Shown piece after piece: positions 59,001-64,000 of a stretch of 64,000 bases of DNA (positions are counted from its first letter, which is position 1; every line of letters begins with the position of its first letter). This DNA is from Nematostella vectensis. Lineage: Eukaryota > Cnidaria > Anthozoa > Actiniaria > Edwardsiidae. Location: assembly GCF_932526225.1 (NCBI RefSeq), contig NC_064043.1:4145501-4209500 (forward strand), read 5' to 3'. The translations under genes were made by a program, and so were the position numbers. A model generated the notes under the pieces. That model saw nothing but the letters and a program-made list of their open reading frames with translations. It was not told where the DNA came from and made no database searches.

Positions 59001-62000
59001 CCCTTTCTTCTCCCCTCACCCCCCTTTTTGTTTTCAGGAAGAACAGGAAGCGCTTCAGCGCCGCAAGTCGTTCAGCGGTAAAGAGAACGAGTACGTCGCG
59101 GAGATCAAGCGTCGCAAGAGCTTCGGTAGCAGTTACAAGACGGTATTTAAAGAGGGAGACTGCAAATTTAAACACAAACGAGAGATCCTTGGCGGCTGTA
59201 GGGTAAGGCTTGCTGGCATCGAGCAGTATCAGTTTTTTTTTGCAAGCGTTTCGTTTGGCCTAAACGAATTTTAAGCTGACATTCATTTTAAAATTAAGGT
59301 TGTTTTCTGTGCAGGACGACAGTTAAAGATCGTATTCTATCAAGCTTTAATTAAAAACATATAAGGACCGCTCTTACCTCGTTTAGTCCGTGGCGAAAGC
59401 GAAAAAAAGGGAGGGCGCTCTTGTCCTTGTTTATTTCCCAGGCGTTTGCTGTCTCTCGTCCCCTATATGACACCTGCGCTTGCTAAACGTATTATTGAAG
59501 AGAAAGGCAATCTCGAGGTAAAAACCTCGGCAAAAAATATTTGTCCCTGACCCATGTTAATGACCGCGATGTACCTTAAGTTCAAAAGAAAGTTATTTCT
59601 GCATTGTTGTCTTCCCTTAAACTGTGCACAGAAAACAACTTGAATCCATCAAAATAAACATTGTGTTACCTCTTAAACTGTTTATGCTTGCGTATTGATT
59701 CATACGTGTATACTGAGCCTACGCACTAAATTGACATGACCATAACACACCTGATCGTACGTGAAAGAATCGACTAAATTAATTGAATGATTTACTGATA
59801 CCGCTTTACCTCCCAGAGGGGCGTCCCGTGATTGGGGCGAATCTTGATCTGAAAGCAATGCCTAACTTCTAACGCAAAGGGTTTCGCGTTTCGCCTAACA
59901 AAGGATTATGTAATCTGGACTACAGTCCTTGTATAAATTATATCGCCTTCCAATACGTTTAAAACCAGCTGAAAAAGGTATGTTGTTTAATAGAGTAATT
60001 CAAAGCGTAGACCTGAGACAGCGCAGGGACTGGGATATAATGATGGACTGGGATACTGACAAGTAGCCCCCACCCCAACCCGTCCCGCGTCCTTTGGTCT
60101 ATTCTTGAAAAGTCAACCTTTCACTAACTTTCCCTTCTCACAAAACCGGAAGTTGAAAACCCAGCGAGAATACCATACCCAAGCATGTGTAGAAATGAAC
60201 TTCTGTTTCCATTTGAAGGGTAGTGAAGGGGTGACTGTTATTTCTAGTATGCATGGTCCAAAATGGTTGCCTTGTGTATCCACGAATATTAATGCATGTA
60301 TCATAACTAACCAAAATAATGAATCAAATTTATAATAGAAATAATTTATATGGTTGACTTTTCATCAAAGACAAAGAATAACAATAATGCTTTAACCTTA
60401 GGTTGCTTGGGTTGCGCCTCTCGTCTTTGTCACGGAGACTCTCTCACGCTAAGAGCGACCGAGTCACGTAATCAATTATTTTCCTACAATAACCACAGTA
60501 TTTCAGTCAAATAGTTGTCCCCTTTTTTATTACCGAGCTTCTTTTAAAACAGACACAATCGTTTCCGAGTCACTCCCGATTAGCACCGAACCACTCAAAA
60601 ACAGTACCGAGTCACTCCCGATTAGAACCGAGTCAATCAAGAACAATTCTGAGTCACTCCCGATTAACACCGAGTCAATGTAGAACAGAACCGAGTCACT
60701 CCCGATTAGCACCGACTCATTCAAGAACAGTACCGAGTTACTCCCGGTTAGCACCGAGTCACTCAAGAACAGTACTGAGTCACTCCCGATTAGCATCGAG
60801 TCACTCAAGAACAGAACCGAGTCACTCCCGATTGACACCGAGGCACTCAAGAACAGTACCGAGTCACTCCCGAATAGCACCGAGTCACTCAAGAACAGAA
60901 CCGAGTCACTCCCGATTAGCACCGAGTCAATGAAGAACAGTACCGAGTCAAACCCCAATTAGCATCGAATCACTCCCAAGTAGCACCGAGTTTTTCCAGA
61001 AAAGGAGTCACTCCGGAATATTATTGAGTCACCTCCGACTGACAACAACCGTGTTCATAGTCTCATTGTAGCGATTACTTGTCATAGTTTTTGGTTCAAT
61101 CGGTGATTTGGATTATTGAGTTTCCGGGTGATTATCACGGTATAACCGTGGATGATCTTAGTAAGAGAGATTCCACGAAAAGACAGGGAGATGCCGCCCC
61201 ATCAGCCCCTAACCAGACGTATCCTCGTGCTTAACCAAAATACACGACTAATCCATTCTCTAATACTCCATCATTGTACCCACTCGTGTATCTACTGTGA
61301 CCTAGAAGTTAGCCCATCCCCCATGTATTCGCTTTCGTTGTTGTTTCAAGCCTAGCTAGTTCAAGAGGGACAAGAATGAATAAGGAAATGATTTGCCTGA
61401 TACCCATACTTGACTGGAACCATATGTCGTGGTTTTTTTGAATATGGGAGAGGCAATGCCCTGACCCTACTGGTCATTTCGTTTATTGAAATGGGGATCC
61501 CTATTCTCCCTATGCTTCTTAGATTACAATCAACTTGAGGTTGTACCCCACGCTCTTCGTATATATTATGTACTTCTTGTATCGTTTTTATTTGTGTGAT
61601 GCCACTGTTCTATTTAAGTTCTTAGAGCAGTAACTGATATCACGAATGCCGGTTTGTTGTAGGACCCTATTCGCGCACGCCAAGAGCGTATCGTACAGAG
61701 CGGAGTAGAGACTGAGACGGAATCGTCTCCCAAGCCACCTGTTGCCATGCCCATGCACGCACAGGTCAACTTGCGAGAGAAGAAAAGCCAGTTTGAGCAG
61801 CTAGAGAGACAAGCCTCGGAGGTACGTCACGCAGGGGGAGTGTCACGGAATGTCATGTAGTGTCACTGTCACGCAGTGTTTTGTTCATGTCACTAAAGGG
61901 TCACGCAGTGATACGGTTTTCTGGTTAGTTAGATATTGTGATGCTATTGTTGGTGATGGTAGGTCGTGGTTATAAAAGTGTTGAAGGAGGTGAGCTGATG

Positions 62001-64000
62001 GTGATAATGTTTCCTAAGTAGTGCTGCTTCTAATTGTGATCATTTGTTCTCTAGGAAGCAGAGGTATTGCAAGGCAAACGATTCCGCCCCAAATCCTGGG
62101 CGGGTGGAGACTTTAAGCTGCGAGGAGGTTCATTAAGGGATAGGACCTCTAAATACGAGGAGATGCAGTACCAGGCGGATAAGGTACCTAGGGACCAAAT
62201 AACACTTATGCGTTTAGGTCATAGATTTGGTACCTTGGCACCAAGTAACATCCATTCGTCTAATCCATGTACTAGTTACCTAGGGAGCAAATAACATCCA
62301 TTTGTTTATATCATTTTATCCGCGTTAAAGCTTTTAATGATACCTTACCTTAGTAATGACGTGAAACGGCGCATGGGCGTTGATGCATTTGAGAGGACTG
62401 AATTGTATAATAGCATTAAATTGTATAATTTGCACTGTTATGAGTGTTTCTACGGAAGGACCTGCCATTTGTTGCTTTCCTCCGTCTGCGCTGTTTCACG
62501 TGGTTACTTTGACTAACAATCCAGACGTGTTCATTCGTGCTTGACCTCGTACTCATAGGAGAGCGCCGTGCTACACGGTGAGCTGCGAATGCCTGCTGTA
62601 AGTGACAACAAAAAGTCAAAATCGCCAGTGTTACGGCACAGTAGAGTTAACCTGAAGGACAAACAGAGCAAATTTGAACAGCTAGACAAGACCGCTGAAC
62701 AGGTATACACGCCGCTTTCACCATAAGCACGCTGTATATCGCAGTCACGCTACTCGTCACTGTCACGCTAAATGCCATATTTACGCGACATTAAGTCACG
62801 CGACATTGCACTCTCCCTCGCTCTTTTGCGGTAGTGACCTTTTGGAGCGCCCACAAAGTACGCTGGATCCTCGAGCATGCCTCGGCAGTCGACAAGTTAC
62901 ACGGTCACGCAAATTGAGTCACTATCACGTTATCCGCCATGAAGCTGCGCACATGTAGGAACACATGACGCGATCTTACTGCCATGCGGTATCTATGCTT
63001 TGCAGTCTCATTATTACTCTTATAATACTGCAAAAACTTCACCGCCACACAATCGTATTTTATGGTGTGAACCCGGTGTTAACAGTCTTCTGTCATTGTT
63101 GAAAAAATGTCTTTAAAATATCATACATGCTCGGCTAAGGGCCCGGTCGCACTAGCAAGATATCCAGGAGATGTCAGGGACATTTAGGTGGACAAGTTTG
63201 TCCCGTGACATCTACGCACCATCAGACATTCTTAAATTAAGGTCGCACTGGTTGCAACATCCGTGGATCACGAGCCCTAAAAATAACATCGTATGTCATT
63301 CATCTGCGTTTCCTTCGCGCGCGGGAGATTCGAAGAGCAAATACTCTCTGCATGCTGCACGTCTGCATATTAAGTCATGAATAGAAAAAATCTGCTGCTT
63401 TTCGTTTGGATGTACCTATACATCGTGCTGCGTTAGACGGATGCATAGCTGTTACTGTTACTCAGTTAATTGCAAATATAGTTGTCTATTATGCACCGAA
63501 GGCGAAGACGTACATGTTTGGCTTAGAATTGACCGTTCCTCATGCCGCCAGATTGTTGGAAATAAGGGATTTTGGTAGGGATTCACCTCTAGCTTTGAAG
63601 GCGAAGCGAAGGTTGCTATTTGAGACCATTTACGTTTTTTGTGTGAGTGACGTTCTTTGCGCGATAAGAATAAAAACAAACAGAGTTCTGTCAGTTTTTG
63701 AGCTTATCTAAACAGAGATGTCCTGAACATCTTGCTAGTGCGACTGGGCCCTAACACAATAAAGCATTGATCTAGTACACAAGGACAGAAGGTGACAGGG
63801 AGCAGGGCCTACGTATATCTAGCGAGCATGCGCCGTATGTCCGCGCCTCCCGACCCGGCTCACTGAGCCATCCCCCGTTTACCTCTTCCACAGGAAACAG
63901 CTGTCCTGCACGGAATGCACCGACAGGACTCCACAGAAATGTACGACATTGGTGACAAACCCAGTACCGTGGTACCCCTACCCCAGGGTGCTGAGGTCAA
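47063..64000 (+). CDS. LMO7/LIMCH1-like calponin-homology protein, 3'-partial
   Basis: Probable actin or junction-associated scaffold. Exons: 47063-47176, 47244-47314, 50547-50616, 51495-51604, 52891-52930, 55366-55467, 57985-58191, 59038-59202, 61663-61821, 62055-62183, 62559-62702 and 63894-64000 (continues); 472 codons in frame. A CH domain fills about residues 30-169: ALVEARRWIE, FRESLADGVLLCELI, DNLSVFFRACEALGL and the diagnostic VALTIYWLGK. After it, exons 7-12 encode charged modules that straddle phase-0 introns: a helix like REKKSQFEQLERQASE closes an exon and E..VLHG opens the next. RRKSF occurs in exon 8 (twice as RRKS), a basophilic kinase-like site. For exon 8 an earlier donor (ACG|GTATTT) is possible. 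LIM domain and later exons would lie to the right. LMO7 versus LIMCH1 cannot be decided, and the invertebrate gene may be co-orthologous to both. Confidence 0.88.
50067..50223. mobile_element. MITE, GCCGTAGCAGG family, copy 3, with 5-bp target duplication
   Basis: 157 bp with ends CAGGGCAGTAGCA and, inverted, TGCTACGGCACTG; flanked by ATATC on both sides (50062-50066, 50224-50228). In intron 2 of the LMO7-like gene. Confidence 0.82.
51148..51410. mobile_element. TA-flanked MITE in intron 3
   Basis: The ends share GGACTTGCGCTAAGAG in inverted orientation (51152-51167 and 51389-51404), followed by less exact pairing (ACGTGAC/AAGTGAC). TA lies on both sides. Tc1/mariner-like by duplication type only. 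Confidence 0.7.
54499..54675 (+). repeat. 59-bp tandem repeat, three copies
   Basis: The unit starts CGCTGTTGCACAAACTGACT; the copies are nearly identical. In intron 5 of the LMO7-like gene, just upstream of a LINE remnant. Confidence 0.9.
54712..54980 (+). mobile_element. 3' remnant of a non-LTR retrotransposon
   Basis: 54712-54834 encodes KSFLYSGAKLWNSLSPETRE and FNAFVTKL then a stop, the usual C-terminal end of jockey/CR1-like RT polyproteins. A short 3' UTR and an (ACT)n tail follow (about 54955-54978). Extremely 5'-truncated. Confidence 0.72.
55512..57650 (+). repeat. 79-bp minisatellite, about 27 copies, in intron 6 of the LMO7-like gene
   Basis: The unit starts CTCGCGTCACGCAATGCTTA and contains GTGTCACGACACACAGATAC. 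Some units lack two bases (77 bp). Blocks recur at spacings of 314, 551 and 314 bp (for example starting 55863, 56177, 56728 and 57042), so it has higher-order structure. Because 79 is not a multiple of 3, three-unit frames of 78 codons appear in series; they are artefacts. It begins about 45 bp after exon 6. Confidence 0.95.
58330..58925 (+). repeat. GAT-rich trinucleotide region in intron 7
   Basis: Imperfect GAT/GGT/GTT repeats (GATGATGATGATGATG, GTTGGTGATGA). Long His-rich or Met-rich frames on either strand come from the repeat. Confidence 0.9.
60563..60960 (+). repeat. 42-bp tandem repeat, about 9 copies, in intron 8
   Basis: The unit begins GAGTCACTCCCGATTAGCAC and contains CGAGTCACTCAAGAACAGTA; it is itself two diverged 21-bp halves sharing CGAGTCACTC. 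As 42 is a multiple of 3, the minus strand is open for 142 codons (DSVLIGSDSVLFLS repeats). No evidence for a gene. Confidence 0.92.
63139..63751. mobile_element. PIF/Harbinger-like MITE with TAA target duplication
   Basis: The ends GGGCCCGGTCGCACTAGCAA and (inverted) GGGCCCAGTCGCACTAGCAA extend to AAGAT. Flanked by TAA on both sides (63136-63138, 63752-63754). 613 bp with no transposase. In intron 11 of the LMO7-like gene. Confidence 0.85.

Noticed and set aside
60530-60958. 142-codon minus-strand frame DSVLIGSDSVLF...
   Set aside because: Product of a 42-bp satellite; lies in an intron of the opposite-strand gene and has no other support.

Overview
The window looks like a gene-dense piece of an invertebrate animal genome. 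Genes have many short GT-AG introns, there are many small transposons and minisatellites, and the genes are orthologues of animal proteins (CEP135, caveolin, ALKBH8, HIU hydrolase, LMO7/LIMCH1 type). Expanded discoidin domains, a Crypton-derived DUF3504 gene and the general MITE/LINE content suggest an anthozoan cnidarian such as a sea anemone. That assignment is inference, not proof. All exon models were made by hand: each splice junction was checked for GT-AG and for frame, and no expression data were available.

Layout. (1) 3-1385 (+): 5'-partial C2H2 zinc finger protein with 14 fingers. Its 3' end is followed by about 12 tandem copies of its own stop-codon region. (2) 2241-9566 (-): N-terminal 442 codons of CEP135 in six exons, with a dead LINE in one intron; the rest lies left of the window, so the zinc finger gene appears nested inside it. 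(3) 10677-19047 (+): caveolin in two exons, divergent from CEP135. Its 7.8-kb intron holds a foldback MITE, a frameshifted zinc-binding ORF, an 81-bp inverted repeat, and exactly 87 copies of a 48-bp unit that keep one reading frame open for 1,043 codons. (4) 19998-23204 (-): five exons encoding a DUF3504 (inactivated Crypton recombinase) part and a complete 5-hydroxyisourate hydrolase, whose splice phases allow one fused protein. (5) 23205-29061: largely gene-free, with hairpins and a tRNA-like element. (6) 29789-33674 (+): complete ALKBH8, with a decayed copy of its exon 2 upstream and a 240-bp copy of its exon 1/intron 1 inserted in a minisatellite downstream. (7) 37485-43553 (+): 17-exon secreted protein with seven F5/8C discoidin domains and a vWA domain. 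(8) 43938-45731 (-): 5'-truncated LINE with an open RT frame next to a MITE. (9) 47063-64000 (+): LMO7/LIMCH1-like gene, 3'-partial, 12 exons, with a CH domain and repeated exon modules; its introns hold MITEs and 79-bp, 59-bp and 42-bp satellites.

The genes do not form one pathway. They cover centriole assembly, caveolae/membrane, urate degradation, tRNA wobble-uridine modification, extracellular adhesion and junction/actin scaffolding. The most unusual points are the 48-bp coding-length minisatellite with its abutting inverted repeat, the possible DUF3504-HIU hydrolase fusion, the seven-discoidin/vWA architecture with regular phase-1 exon modules, and the template-switch-like insertion behind ALKBH8.
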